A stretch of DNA of 64,000 nucleotides from Bipolaris cookei (GCA_002286855.1 NRSV01000013.1:95190-159189); one strand, 5' to 3'; shown: positions 1-11,072, counted from the first letter of the stretch. A program made the numbers and translations. The notes: generated from the sequence alone by a model not told the origin.

Positions 1-1545
1 ATTGGCGTACCTGGAGCGGAACCTCACTGTACATGTGGCCACAACAGACAGACGCTCATCCACGTCCTTGCATACTGTCCGGACACGAAGGAAGCTAGGG
101 CTAAACTTCTTACCAGAGCGGGCACAACCCAGATCCACGAACTCCTCAGNGGGTCGATATCTGACAGGTCCGCTTGTCCGCTATTTGGGAAGAATTTTTC
201 TCCTAGGATTCTTGCCTTCCCCTGGTTCGTCCTGTTGGGTTCGTCCTCTTTGTTCCTCCGCAGCGCTGGGATGGTGGTGTCACTGCCATCGCCGTTACTT
301 CTCCTGCTCCATTTCGACATTTTCCACAGTCCCTTGTTGTGCACGTTTTGGTTACCCTCCGTGTCGGCTGTGATTTCCTCGATGAATTTCCACCATCGTG
401 TTCGCGCGTTGGTTTTCAGGATTCGCTTCAGCTGGTTCCTTTTTGCCTTCCATAGCCTGTCGTGGTTTTCATCTCTGGTCCTTTGGTACTCCCTTCTTTC
501 CCTCCGGATCTCCAGTACTAGCTTCGACGCTTCTGGTGACCACTCCGGTCGTGACCTGTCGCATTGTCTTGTTCTGGGGCAGTGTTCTGTCAGAATTTTT
601 TTGACTGTTTGTGTGATTGTCGCAACTGTCCACTCTGGTTTGCTTCTCCACTCTTTCCTGGCCACTTCTTCTTTGATCTTGTCCCATTTCGCCTTTTTTA
701 GCGCGAACTTGTGGCTTCTTCGGTGCTCTGGTTTACCCCCCAGGATCTGGATCTCGATCGGGATGTGGTCCTTGGTTAGGGACCACTCCCTCCTTGGTTG
801 GTACGAGATCAGTCTGTCGGTAATTTCCCGTGTAGCGAATCCCAGGTCGATCACGCTTGTTCTGCCGTTCCGTTCCCAGGTGGCGGTGCCCTCCTCGTTC
901 AAGAGTGCAAGGCCGCGTTTTTCCATCTGTTGCAGTAAGTGTTGGGCCTTCTCCTCCCTCTCTGTCGTTGGGCCTGCCCACTCTGGGTGGTGGGTATTGA
1001 AGTCCCCTATCACCAGCTTCCTGGGGTGGTTATTATTATTCCATTATAGTCCTGTATCAGCCGTTGGCTATGTAGGACTTTGGCCAAAGGCCGTTCTATC
1101 TACCTAGTTACAATTTGGTACGTTGTGCTGTATTGCGTGACTATGGTGCTTCGGCCTGTATCTAGCTAAGCNGGCCATGCTTCTATTCTTGGCTGGTTTG
1201 CTGGACCGATCGGATTGTACACGTTCAGGATCCTTACCTCCTGGTCCCCTCTCCCTAGACTGAGGTACTCGCAGTACGGCGACGTCTTTAGGATTTCCCA
1301 GTCCGTGTTTGGTATCCTGTTGTGGATAAAGAAGACTTTTCTGTCTCCTTTCTCCAACCTCCTACTGGGTCTATAGTTCCTTGGGCAGTAGGTGCTATGT
1401 CTCCCCCGGTTCTGCACCATCGGTTCCTGGACTGCAATCACCGGGTATCGTTCTGGGTTCAGGAAGTCGAAGAAGGGTTGTGCGCCACCGCCGTTTGCAT
1501 TTCCGCAGTTGTATTGGATGATGTTAAGGTCCCTCGTTGGGTGTT
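1..1545 (-). pseudogene. LINE ORF2 fragment: endonuclease/exonuclease/phosphatase domain
   Basis: The endonuclease N-terminus starts near 1545 (LNIIQYNCGNAN, then VIAVQEP with the catalytic Glu) and runs to about 1169. It resumes at about 1030 with LVIGDFNTHHPEW, the conserved GDFN motif, and later shows SVIDLGFAT and LTKDHIPIEI, which match the conserved S-x-D-L and S-D-H positions (here KDH). The downstream reverse transcriptase lies outside the window. The break between the two halves is a SINE-like insertion; some residues may be missing at the junction. Homology is clear at motif level; activity is excluded by the interruption. Confidence 0.82.
1030..1168 (-). mobile_element. SINE-like element / short LINE 3'-end copy inserted in the LINE
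   Basis: On the minus strand it runs from a block containing GGCCGAAGCACCA to a 3' tail TAATGGAATAATAATAA. The same order of blocks (GCCGAAGCACCA, CGGCCT-GGCCAAAGTC-TACATAGCC, CTGTA, TAATGGAATAAT) occurs at the 3' end of the plus-strand LINE at about 14970-15105. It is therefore either a 5'-truncated LINE end or a SINE that borrows that LINE tail. No clean target-site duplication was found. Confidence 0.65.
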
Positions 1546-2990
1546 CCTCGTTGTCTCTTCCACACTTGTGCTGCTAGTTTTTGTGCTGAACAGATGCAGC
1601 CGTCCCTGATGTGGGTAGTTGCTGGCGCGCTCGATGTTTGTGGGTCGCCCGACGGTCTTCCTTTTCTTGTTGCTCTCCACTGTACTCCATCCTCCATTGT
1701 CGCCTTGCGATGTGCTGCGAAAAGTGAAAGAGGAGGCGGGACTAGGTTTGCCTGAGCTAAGATAGTCCCCCCTCTGGATCCTTGCTGTATTTTGTACCAT
1801 CTCTACCTTTCTAGCTTTGTTTTTCTCTAGGAACGCCTCGTACACTCTACATTTCTTCGTCATCCAGGCCTTGTGTCCTTTCTGTTTGCATGCAGCACAG
1901 CTAGAGTGTTCATCATCCTTAGACATGCAGTCTCTGGATGAGTGGCTTCCCGCACAGTGCCCGCATAGTTCTTTCGGTGCGTTGCATACCGATTGGTTGT
2001 GGCCCCATTGGTGACAACGAAAGCATTGGCCATCTGTAAGGGATATGTCCCACATGCTGGCTGGGTGCCATTCTGCCCCCACCAAGAGACCCTGTCTGAT
2101 CACGAGATGTTGCATGGCTTCTGTTGCCATACTAAGGATGATGGATCCCTTTGTCTGCCTGCCTTCTTCTCGGCGTCTAGCCAGGTCTCTGTCTGAGTAA
2201 AGCCAGGCGACTCTGTCGATTAGCATCCCTGGGTTTCTCTGCTGAACCTTCTTGATCCAATCCTCGTTGTCACCGCATTTACGGTTCTGAATGTTTTCCC
2301 TGATCGGGATCCCCGATACCATCACTAGTCTAGGCTGCCGAATCACCTTTGCGCCTTCGAGGCCTTTTACCCCGAACTGAAGGATTTGGTCTCTCCGGGC
2401 TGCGTTATTAACCAGTACCGATACCTTCTCTGTGGATCTCGGGTGTGTTATTATTGCTTGCGCATCGGGGATGGCTATCCTGATTCACTCAATCTGCTGT
2501 TCCGCCGTCTTTGGTTGTTCGTCTGGCTTCTTTTCGAGTCGGAGCTCGATCTTCGGCTTTTACTGTGCACCTCCCGCGGCCACTTGGCTCCAGGACGGGG
2601 TATTGCTTGATTGCAACGGAGGGGTTGGGGGTCCAACGCTTATGGCCGTCCTTTTCTCGATTACTGTAAGTCGCTGCGTGATCTCACGCAAGCTGCGGTT
2701 GATTTCGTCGCTTGGTGTGGTGTTCTTTTTGTTGTTACCAAGCAGCGATTCAATTTTCCGGAGACGAGTGTCGCGCGTGCGAACTTAGATTCGCCCTTCT
2801 CCAACTCTGCTACACCTTCTTGTATACCTTCAGTAATTAGTTTGGTGATCTCGCTGTCTTCATCTCCTTTTCCTGCTCCCTTGTTAGCCCTGCCGGCTGT
2901 CGCCTTTGTCTTATTGTTGTTCCCGCCCTGTCGCGTTCGCGATGCGTCACGGGATCTACGACCGTCAACGTTAGGTCCTGACGCTGCCAT
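1459..2990 (-). pseudogene. LINE ORF1, gag-like nucleic-acid-binding protein (broken)
   Basis: Begins with a Met at 2990 in a basic, Gly/Lys/Arg-rich N-terminus. The open frame from 2346 downward holds three Cys/His clusters at about 2025-1880: C-x2-C-x4-H-x4-C (CFRCHQWGHNQSVC), then CGHCAGSHSSRDC, then a C-x2-C-x4-H cluster. These are retroviral-type zinc knuckles, known in LINE ORF1 proteins to bind RNA. Between 2661 and 2346 the same protein continues but is cut by TAA and TGA codons that would arise from CAA and CGA by C-to-T change. Its C-terminus overlaps the start of ORF2 in another frame. Inactive in this copy. Confidence 0.8.
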
Positions 2991-3349
2991 CTCGTTGTAG
3001 GCGATATGGCTGTATGCGTTAGACTCCTCTCTTGTATAGCTTTCGAATGGTGCTAGTTTTGACCAATTTTCAGGAAATCAATAGAATGGTGTTCTTTATT
3101 TTTATTTCCTTAATTAATTCTAAGCAGATTCTAAGTAATCGGAGTGCGGCTGGTATCTATAGCGTGTCTGAACGAACGATCCGCCGTCGGCGTTCGCCCG
3201 TGGAACACGTCAGCTTAAATCTAGATTGCATAAGCTATAGTGTAGATTTAGGAAAAAATTGTGTCAAATACTGAATTCGAAACTATTCTTCTACAAAATT
3301 ACTGGAAGTAAATTTCTTCCTGAGACAGCAAGAATGGTCATCCAGAACC
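2991..3349. other. Intergenic, no gene seen
   Basis: AT-rich spacer between the LINE and the 3' end of the MFS gene. It holds short ORFs without recognisable motifs and probably the 3' untranslated region of the MFS gene. Confidence 0.5.
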
Positions 3350-5038
3350 TCATTCATCGTTTTCTGAACGGGCTGTTGATTTCTGCCTTCCGGAAACTCT
3401 CGTTACCGCTATGAGGACTGAGAAAAAGGCCGTTGCAGCCCCGCATGCGATCCCGAGAGCGAATGCGTACTTCAAGCCATCCATGTAGCTTGATAACACT
3501 GCAGATATTTCGTTGCCAAACATTTCTCTAATCTTCAATGGACCAGCATCTACCACATTCCTTCCATCCAGTTCCGGCGCAAGGTTGCTCAGAGAGTGAA
3601 GCATCCCGTTAGCAAAAAGAGCTTGTCCCACGGATACGAATACAGCTCCACCAAGCAACTCAAAGAACATGGTCATGCCAACCATACTGGCAATATCTTC
3701 AGATGCAAGCTTCTGCTGGTTTGCAACGAGAGCTACCTCCATTGAGATGCCAATACCGAGACCAATGAGGACTTGGTACCCAATCCATTGCGCCGACGAG
3801 GATAAGAGGTCTAGAGTGTATACGACCGCAGATCCAGCAACAGTAACAAAAGCACCTAGGATGAGAGGTGGAGTCCACAATGTAGTTCTACCCATAAAGG
3901 AAGTCGACAAGATGGTTGCAAGGGACACAGCGAGTATCAGGGGGATATTCCGGATCCCGCTTTGAGCGGCACTGACACCTTGGATTGCCTGGAAGTACAC
4001 CGGAAGGAAGTATACAAGGGGGAAGTAGGCCCCTGAAATCAAGAAGGTGTAGATGCAATTTGGCCAAACAGGCCATCTTTTGAGAAGGCGCGAAGGGGTG
4101 AGCGCGCGATCGCCCATCAAGGCCTCGTTGACAATGAAGACGACGACTAGGACGCCGGAAAGAACCAGGGTCGCGATTACGGAAGCCGAAGACCACTCTC
4201 TACTAACACCGCCCCACTGCATGGCCAGCAAGAAACAGATCATAGACGCAGTCATGATCATTGTGCCGAAAATATCCAACTCGAGATGAAGCTCCTGCCA
4301 TCGGTACGTTTTACTTGCGTCCTTCGCTGCCTGTGGTGTTTGGAAGATGACGACGAAGGCTATGGCAGCTACCCCCCCTATCGGCAGATTGATAAAGAAC
4401 GTCCATCGCCAGGAGACATCAGTGGTAAGTACACCGCCAATGAGAGGTCCGACTACACTAGCAAAGCTGAATGTTGCTCCGATGATGCCGATGCACACAG
4501 CTCTCCATCGCTCGTCGGTAACGAAGGCAATGATGACGAAAACGCCGCCTATGATCCCGGATGCTCCAATACCAGCAATGGCCCGTCCTGCAATAACGGT
4601 CGAACTATCTTTCGCGACGCCGCTGATCAGGCACCCGATTTCGAAGATTGCGATGGACAATAGAAACATGCGCTTGAGATCGAACATGCCGTAGACCTTA
4701 CCCCATGTTGATTGGAAAGTTGCTTGCGTTAGGAAAAACACAGAGCCGTACCATCCCACGTGGTCGAGAGATTGGAATGCGTCAGCAATTGCTGGGACAG
4801 CGGTTGCAACAATCGTCATATCGAGCGCAGCAAGAAAGCAGCAGAGGATGAGAGTAATCATAATGGCAAAAAATCTCCAGCCTTTTGGGAGCTGCTCTGC
4901 GTCCACGTCCAAAGTCGAGGTTGTCAAGGTGCACCTGTCATTTTCGACTTTCTCCTGCTCGACTTTTGTAGGTGGATTCACTTCGCCAACGCTGCGTTGG
5001 ACGGATTTATTTGACTCTTGTACTTCTTCTTGAGCCAT
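3350..5038 (-). CDS. MFS drug:H+ antiporter, DHA2 (14-TM) family
   Basis: Single-exon gene, 562 aa. The start at 5038 is chosen over an upstream Met at 5233 because ACCACC-ATG-G is an ideal context and the extra 65 residues would add an atypical hydrophobic leader. After a hydrophilic N-terminus of about 60 residues come 14 likely membrane segments. Family motifs are visible: [13 protein letters not shown] in TM1 (DHA2 motif D1), [13 protein letters not shown] (motif A, loop 2-3), [12 protein letters not shown] (motif B), and [28 protein letters not shown] (motif C region). DHA2 pumps such as TRI12 and AflT-like proteins export toxic compounds or secondary metabolites across the plasma membrane. 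It is transcribed divergently from the oxidoreductase-aminotransferase fusion gene across 1.34 kb, which suggests export of, or protection from, that pathway's product (inference). Confidence 0.93.
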   Translation of the reverse strand: MAQEEVQESNKSVQRSVGEVNPPTKVEQEKVENDRCTLTTSTLDVDAEQLPKGWRFFAIMITLILCCFLAALDMTIVATAVPAIADAFQSLDHVGWYGSVFFLTQATFQSTWGKVYGMFDLKRMFLLSIAIFEIGCLISGVAKDSSTVIAGRAIAGIGASGIIGGVFVIIAFVTDERWRAVCIGIIGATFSFASVVGPLIGGVLTTDVSWRWTFFINLPIGGVAAIAFVVIFQTPQAAKDASKTYRWQELHLELDIFGTMIMTASMICFLLAMQWGGVSREWSSASVIATLVLSGVLVVVFIVNEALMGDRALTPSRLLKRWPVWPNCIYTFLISGAYFPLVYFLPVYFQAIQGVSAAQSGIRNIPLILAVSLATILSTSFMGRTTLWTPPLILGAFVTVAGSAVVYTLDLLSSSAQWIGYQVLIGLGIGISMEVALVANQQKLASEDIASMVGMTMFFELLGGAVFVSVGQALFANGMLHSLSNLAPELDGRNVVDAGPLKIREMFGNEISAVLSSYMDGLKYAFALGIACGAATAFFSVLIAVTRVSGRQKSTARSENDE

Positions 5039-5245
5039 GGTGGTTTTGGGGCTGGAGATTGAGATCAGAGAGAGCTCTTGAGATTTGGCCCGACAGACTC
5101 GAATTTTTTGAGTCTGATTGGGGGCAAGCGGACTGGAGAGGTGGTGAGTGAACCAGTGTGTAACCATATGCGGCAGGTAAAAGCAGCTCAGAAATAAGAG
5201 GGCGATGTATCCTTTATCTATTGAGTGCAACAAAGGAAAGCTATT

Positions 5246-5275
5246 TAAATCCCTGCTTAGCGCAGCAGGGATTTA
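5246..5275. promoter_or_regulatory. 12-bp stem, 6-nt loop inverted repeat upstream of the MFS gene
   Basis: TAAATCCCTGCT and its exact reverse complement flank a 6-nt spacer (5258-5263), about 210 bp upstream of the MFS start codon. It could be a dimeric regulator site or a transposon footprint; nothing in the sequence decides between them. A CACGTG E-box lies at 5300-5305. Confidence 0.4.
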
Positions 5276-5489
5276 GTGTGTGTGCTTGCACATGCCCATC
5301 ACGTGCTCCTTGCTTTTATTCATCCGCTTCAGGCATGAGTCAAATTGGTTCAACTCTCGCCAAGCTTCAAGGAAACTACACTATGTTTCCAAGCCCGTAA
5401 ATATATAACTTTTTAAGCGTAGTTCATTGCCTCGGTTATTGTCGGGGCATAGCATAAGATACCGGCCCCCCACCACTACTTCTGATTTT

Positions 5490-5503
5490 TCGGGTATACC
5501 CGA
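5490..5503. promoter_or_regulatory. TCGG-N6-CCGA palindrome, candidate Zn(II)2Cys6 binding site
   Basis: A perfect 14-bp palindrome (TCGGGTATACCCGA) of the CGG-N6-CCG type, the spacing recognised by Ppr1/UaY-class zinc-cluster regulators. It sits in the spacer shared by the divergent MFS and fusion genes and is itself bracketed by ACCGGC (5461-5466) and GCCGGT (5506-5511). No zinc-cluster gene is present in this window, so the cognate factor is unknown. Confidence 0.5.
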
Positions 5504-6377
5504 GAGCCGGTAAGCTACCCAATTGGTTCAGATTCAGGGGCTCCACTGTTACATCCAATCAAGCCACTTATGAGTCTTTAATCTCTAATAGTGTGGTTTG
5601 CATTTTGTAGTTACTGTTAATAATGTATTTCAGAATTAGGAGATCCTGCAAAAAGCAAGTAGCGGCAAAAACCAGCGTAGGATTCTGTTGTGTCACGCCA
5701 AGAGCACTCGGGATTTATGCCACCAATCGATTTACATAGTTTCAGCTCAGCTACAAACAACGAAACATGATCGCATCAGCATGCTCACTCACCTTCCTTT
5801 GTAGTAGATAGAACCGTAGAAGGATGTTGGTTATCTGAGTGGATTTGCGCTAAGGTTACTGCGCGGGGTTTCGGGGTTTATTGTTGAGCAAGTAATATTC
5901 AAACGCTCTTACGTACTCTGAACGAAGGATCATCTTGAAGGTCGCATACGAGAGCGCACAGGTTCATTCGAGTTATAAATCTGGGCGCATTATGTTACAG
6001 TCCTTGGCATAGGGGATTCCAACCAATCATTCTATTTGTACTAAAAACTCACGGAGCACGCCTTACATACAGCAGTAACCCTATCCCTAATCACGCTATG
6101 GCGGCAGCTGTCATTTCTACAATCACATGACTTCTCACCACAGGAACTTGCTAGTGATTCTTCACTCATTGTGGGTCCTTAGAAATGATCACGAAGGAGC
6201 TTAAACAACCAAGCATATAATTGTAAGCAAGAAGCCCTTACGGTCTCTTGTATTCACTGAAAGTTACGACTCATTTGCTTAAAATTACTCTGATATTATA
6301 CTCTGATATTCTACTTTGTCATTGCAATCTTTGATCTTTCAACTCGAAAATCCTTCAATCAATCCCCATAAAATACC

Positions 6378-8816
6378 ATGGCAAGCCGTGGGAGCTCGCA
6401 CTATCGCATAGCTATCATTGGAATAGGCCATCGCGGCTACAAGACGCATTTTCTCTCCATCTATGGCTCTCCTTCTGAGTCCGTCATTGCAGTCTGCGAT
6501 GCAGATGAGAAACGGCTCTCCGAATTCTCGCGCAAGCATCCCGATGTTCTAGCCTTCACTACCATTGAAGAACTTCTTTCGAATCATACCCCGGATTTTG
6601 CTCTCGTTTGTTTACCACATCATGTGTACGAACACTGTCTTGGACAATTGTCAAAGGCAGGCGTACACATCTTGAAGGAAAAGCCCGCTGCCAATGACGT
6701 TGAAGAGTGGAAGGATCTGAGTAGGCTGCCTGTTAAGATTGGTGTCACCTTCCAAAAGAGATTTGAACCAAGGTACCAACAGCTATCGAGCTTGCTACCT
6801 ATGCTTGGTCGTATCGTCTCAGTTCGCGCCACCCTCGCTCGTAATATTCAGAACCTAGACGCGAGTTGGAGAGCGTCTGGTGTAGGTGTCACGGTAATCA
6901 TCCCCATCACCCCTAACTGCCCAACATCCAACATGATCTTTCTGGACGACCGAAGTATGGCGGCTAACAGCTTTGCAGGAAGATCTCGGTGTTCACATGC
7001 TAGACATCCTGGTCTGGCTTTTTGGACCCCCTTCCAGTCTGACTTCCCTCAAAGCCGATGATGTCCGCCCATTCCAGACATATGCTGGCGAAGATGTCGC
7101 CGAAATTTCTTTGCGTTGGGGTCAACAATCTATCATTGGAAGCGTGCATCTTTCGCGTGTCGCACATGCAGACTCAGAATCTGTCGTCATAACTGGGACG
7201 TCAGGCACTGCTGTGTTGGACGACAAAAAGGTTTCGCTACTTGGTCCGGACGGCATCACCATGCTGTCGATTCAGGATGAGTCGTCTAAGCAAACTATAG
7301 TGCGGAAGATGATTCGTGGCTTTGGTGACTATATTACGGATGCATCAGCCACATACCCTTGTACTTTGGAAGCTCACTACGACACGGTAGTCACGTCTGA
7401 TGCAGCGAGGAAATCACAGACATCTGGAACAAGCGAGATCGTCAAAGTAGCATCACGAGCTGAAGCCGACTTCGAATGGCCAATCATTACTCCCAAGATT
7501 GAAAAAGCCACCCTCGAACAAATGCACTCGACCCTCTCTATCTACAATCGCTCGGGGATCTATGAAGTGTTTGAAAACAGATGGAAAGACATGCATGCGT
7601 TGAAGCATGCGTTAGTGTGTAGTTCAGGCACGATTGCAATTCTTGTAAGTTTTATGAGTCATGAAATTCATGTGCAAATCATACTGATTCATGATGTTTG
7701 TAGCATATGTTCGAGGCTCTTTGTCTGCAGCCAGGTGACGAGATTCTGTGCCCCGTGTACACCTTCTTTGCAACTGCAACTCCGATGTTACAATACGGAG
7801 CCGTTCCAGTTTTCTGTGACTCTCTCGAAGACGGTAACATGGACCCTAACGAGATTTTGAAACGCCAAACACCCAAGACCAAAGCTGTCATCATCACTCA
7901 CATGTGGGGCCTGCCGTGCCGCATGAGTGAGATCGTGGCCAACGCCAAATCCGTGAATGGCGGCATCAAGGTCCTCGAAGACTGCTCTCATGCCCACACT
8001 GCAATGATCGACGGGAAGATGGTAGGCACCTGGGGAGACATGGCAGCATGGTCTCTTCAGGCCAAGAAGAACATCACGGGAGGTCAGGCTGGTGTGTTCG
8101 CTACCAACTCGACCGAGTACTATGCGCATGCCGTATCTCACGGCCATTTCAATAAGCGTGCAAAGCAAGAAGTTCCGCAAGACCATCCGCTCCGGAAGTT
8201 CTGGCTCACGGGTCTGGGCCTCAATCTACGTGCTCACCCTCTCGCCATCGCCATGGCCAATGTACAGCTGGACACCCACACACTAGCGCAGGCGTACCGG
8301 GAGAAGTACGCAAAGCAGCTTATTTCTGGCCTGAAAGATATTCCTTTCTTGAAAATGCCTGTTATTAATGATCAGCGCAAGGTTAAGCACGCCTGGTATG
8401 CCTTTGTCATGCAGTTCGATGCTTCGCGCGCACCTGCAGGCCTGACTCGAGAGAACTTTGTGCAGCACTTGAATGAGATAGTTGGGCTATCTGAGGTCGA
8501 CATTCCTAATAGTACGGGTCTTTTACATGACCTTCCACTCTTCACCAATACTGCAGAGGCGATTCCGCGCTTCGGCACTCCTGGGCCATGGAAGAAGTCA
8601 CAGGAAACCAGTGAATTTCCTAATGCTCTAAACTTCTACAACACTGCAATCAAATTACCCGTGTGGACACAAGCCAAGGATGAGAAGATAGTGAAACGAT
8701 ATATTGCGGGCTTTAATCAAATTGCCCGGGAGGCATTCGCAGCCGCCAAAGGTGCTGGCGGAAGCAGAGTCGACTTGGCTTATACTAACAACGATAGGGC
8801 CATGGCTAGATTGTAG
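6378..8816 (+). CDS. Gfo/Idh/MocA oxidoreductase fused to DegT/DnrJ/EryC1/StrS aminotransferase
   Basis: Proposed exons 6378-6893, 6979-7644, 7704-8816 (764 aa). Residues 1-350 are an NAD(P)-dependent sugar-type dehydrogenase: IIGIGHRG (Rossmann GxGxxG), LKEKPAA (EKP with catalytic-type Lys), EDLGVHMLD (catalytic His region). Residues about 355-764 are a PLP-dependent sugar aminotransferase: SSGTIAIL, PGDEILCPVYTFFATA, EDCSHAH (PLP-nitrogen Asp near residue 487), QAKKNITGGQAG (Schiff-base Lys near residue 516). Intron 2 has GTAAGT. The intron 1 donor (GTAATC at 6894) was chosen because it gives the family's loop length; 6882 and 6888 are alternatives. Separate bacterial homologues act in sequence: the first oxidises a sugar hydroxyl to a ketone, the second transaminates it (RifL/RifK, NtdC/NtdA). 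The fused product is probably a cytosolic amino-sugar-forming enzyme (inference). Confidence 0.88.
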
Positions 8817-9043
8817 GCAGCTCGAACCTCCCAAGCCAGCAATAGATAGCCGAGGAGCTTTGCGCAGGTCATCATAGACGTCCCATTCTCATTCGGTCCA
8901 TGTCACATTATCAATAGAGATGCACGAGGCAGGCAAGAAGACATCATAGATAGCTCCATGATATGACAATACACACTTCATGCAAATCTATATCCCTGTA
9001 CTCTGATGGCCCTCTTATCAACGCCACTGTAATGCCCCAGATC

Positions 9044-11072
9044 TCACAACTTATGCCCCCCCTCACGATCCACGAATCGAATCCTCCCCTCCACCTCGGG
9101 CCTCACGACCGGTAACCTTGGTTCTCCGACCCATTCCTTGACCACCATGTTTCTCGCCCTCTCAATCCCCGCTTCATCTCCATGCATCCCCTGTTCTCTC
9201 CGCTCATACCCCAACACCCTAAGTAGAAGCTCTGTATCTGACATTGCGCCCTCTTCATCCACCAGTGTCTCGCAACTTTTGAAGCACCCATACCCATCGA
9301 ACCCATCTGCAATAAACCCCACCATCGCGACTGTAAAACTGCGCTGTTCATCGCGCGAGATTTCGACCGGCTGGCCACCACAGCTAGGATGGAACGTAGC
9401 ACTTATCACACGCAAATTCTCAGGCGCCGACCAATCCGCGACGACGCTGAGGCCTGAAAAGTGGCAGAAGCGCCCGTCGGTATGTGCGTCGCTGACGGAA
9501 TTTTCCAGTGCAGATAGCAGAACGAGATTTGGGACGCGTTTGACTACATGCGCGTTATTGAACGGTAGAACGTCAATCATGTCACGTACTGTAAGTGGTT
9601 GACCTGTGCTTGTGGTGCTGGGGATAAGGCGATCGCAGCGGATACTGCCGCTGTTGACAAGGGCAATGTCGACGGCATAATATGCGCGGATCATGTCGGC
9701 TAGGAGGTTGCCGAGGTTTGTCTCGCGGGAGCGGACAATGGAGCCTGTACCTTCGAGGGGGGTGGGCGAGAGGAGGAGCGCGTGGGAGGTGAATGTAGAA
9801 ATGTGTTCGTTTACGTGTTTAAGAGAGTGATTGACTACAGTCAGGGAGGACGAGAGAGCTTCGGTGTCGTGAGCGAGTTTGTTCATGTCTGCGACTTGCG
9901 CGACGGAGACGTTGTGCAGAGTTGCATCACCCGTGGCGGACCGGGATACCTGGAGACGCACAAGGCTAAGATTCTTCCAGTCCGACCCGGACTTTACGAT
10001 GCGAACCGCACCATCGGCGTCGCGTGTCATGCCAGTATTGTTGATGATTACTTCAGAGTTGGGTACACTGGCGTCAATGATGGTAGGGTCGTCGTATGCC
10101 AATTCTCCTTCATATCTCCTTAGGAGATCATGATCGTGTCCACCCAGGAGTAGATCTATCCTAGAATCATCTGCAGGGTCTTTCAACGCCTCAGAGACGC
10201 TTAGATCTTCCACTAAACGCATGTGCGTGATGGCAATAACAAAATCGCACTTCTCGACCCTACGAAGATACTGAGAAAGTGCCCGTGCTGCTTCCACCGG
10301 CGAGACAATGCAGCATTCTGGCAGACCTTTACAGTTCGACGGCCAGTCGCTATGACTCGGTCAGTACAATGAGGGTACGCCATTTGTTCCTGGATGCTCA
10401 CTCACCTACCCGCCAGTCCCAAAAATCCTACTTTATATCCCTGTAATACAGCCGTGTGCCACATTTTTGCCCCCGCAAGCAATTCACTTTCCCGCAATCT
10501 TCCCTTCTCATCATGCACACTCTCGTTCACTTTGTCTTGTACTCTTTCTCCTCTATTCGAAACCATCGCATTCGACAATAACCACTCTATCCTTGTCTTT
10601 TCCTTCAGCTCCCTCAATCTCTGTTCACCAAAATCGAAATCTGTTCGCATATACCAGCATTAGCACACAGAAACTTACACCCCTAATCTCCTTCCTCCAG
10701 CCTATAACGAAAACTCAACTTACCATGATTCCCAAGACATGCAACATCAATCCCGAGTTCTTCTAGTAGCGTGACCATATGATCCCCTCGCAAAATACTT
10801 GCTTCAAGACTCGGGCTGAACACGTCACCACTAAAAATCGTGTACGGCTTAGATTGCGCGTGTTCGGCACGCCAAGAGCGTAACTTTGTCAGAAAATTTG
10901 CAATCAGGGTGGGGTTGTCGATGTGGTACTGTGAATCTGTAAGTTGTTGCAGTAGAAAGGGGAATCGAGGGAAGCGAAGGTATGAACAATAAGGCAGGTG
11001 GACAAGGAGTGGGGGCTTGGGACGTACAACGTCGTTGAAATGTAAAAAGGTGAGGTCCGTGGTGGTAGCCAT
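9044..11072 (-). CDS. 5'-nucleotidase / UDP-sugar hydrolase-like metallophosphoesterase
   Basis: Four exons: 11072-11028, 10928-10724, 10640-10406, 10349-9044 (596 aa; introns 99, 83 and 56 bp). Splicing rebuilds the dinuclear-metal motifs of the family: LHFNDVYHI (Asp and His), FSGDVFSPS (GD), GNHDFDFG (formed across intron 2), ITHMRL (His) and GGHDHD. A 5'-nucleotidase C-terminal domain follows, with the substrate loop region near RETNLGNLLADMIR and VNSGSIR. No signal peptide is visible, so it is probably cytosolic, unlike secreted UshA or GPI-anchored 5'-nucleotidases. Relatives cleave nucleoside 5'-monophosphates, 2',3'-cyclic nucleotides or UDP-sugars. It converges on the fusion gene with 227 bp between stop codons. 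A role in releasing a sugar product is possible but unproven; it may be a conserved housekeeping enzyme. Confidence 0.9.

Larger units (their letters stand above)
1..2990 (-). mobile_element. Tad-like non-LTR retrotransposon (LINE), degenerate, truncated by window edge
   Basis: A minus-strand LINE whose 5' part lies at about 2990 and which runs off the left edge before its reverse transcriptase. ORF1 (gag-like, CCHC zinc knuckles) is followed by ORF2 with an apurinic-like endonuclease, the gene order of Tad/I-clade LINEs in fungi. Both reading frames carry in-frame stops, and ORF2 is interrupted by a SINE-like insert near 1030-1168. Two ambiguous bases (positions 150 and 1172) lie inside it. 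The element is almost certainly dead as seen here. Confidence 0.88.
5039..6377. other. Divergent intergenic region between MFS and fusion gene
   Basis: 1.34 kb without a supported gene. It must hold both promoters. The dyad at 5246-5275 and the zinc-cluster-type palindrome at 5490-5503 lie in the MFS-proximal part. The 200 bp before the fusion start are AT-rich with pyrimidine stretches, as is usual before fungal starts. Confidence 0.5.

Noticed and set aside
5039..5233. N-terminal extension of the MFS protein to a Met at 5233
   Set aside because: The downstream ATG at 5038 has ideal ACCACCATGG context and gives the usual family N-terminus; the extension is an open frame by chance.
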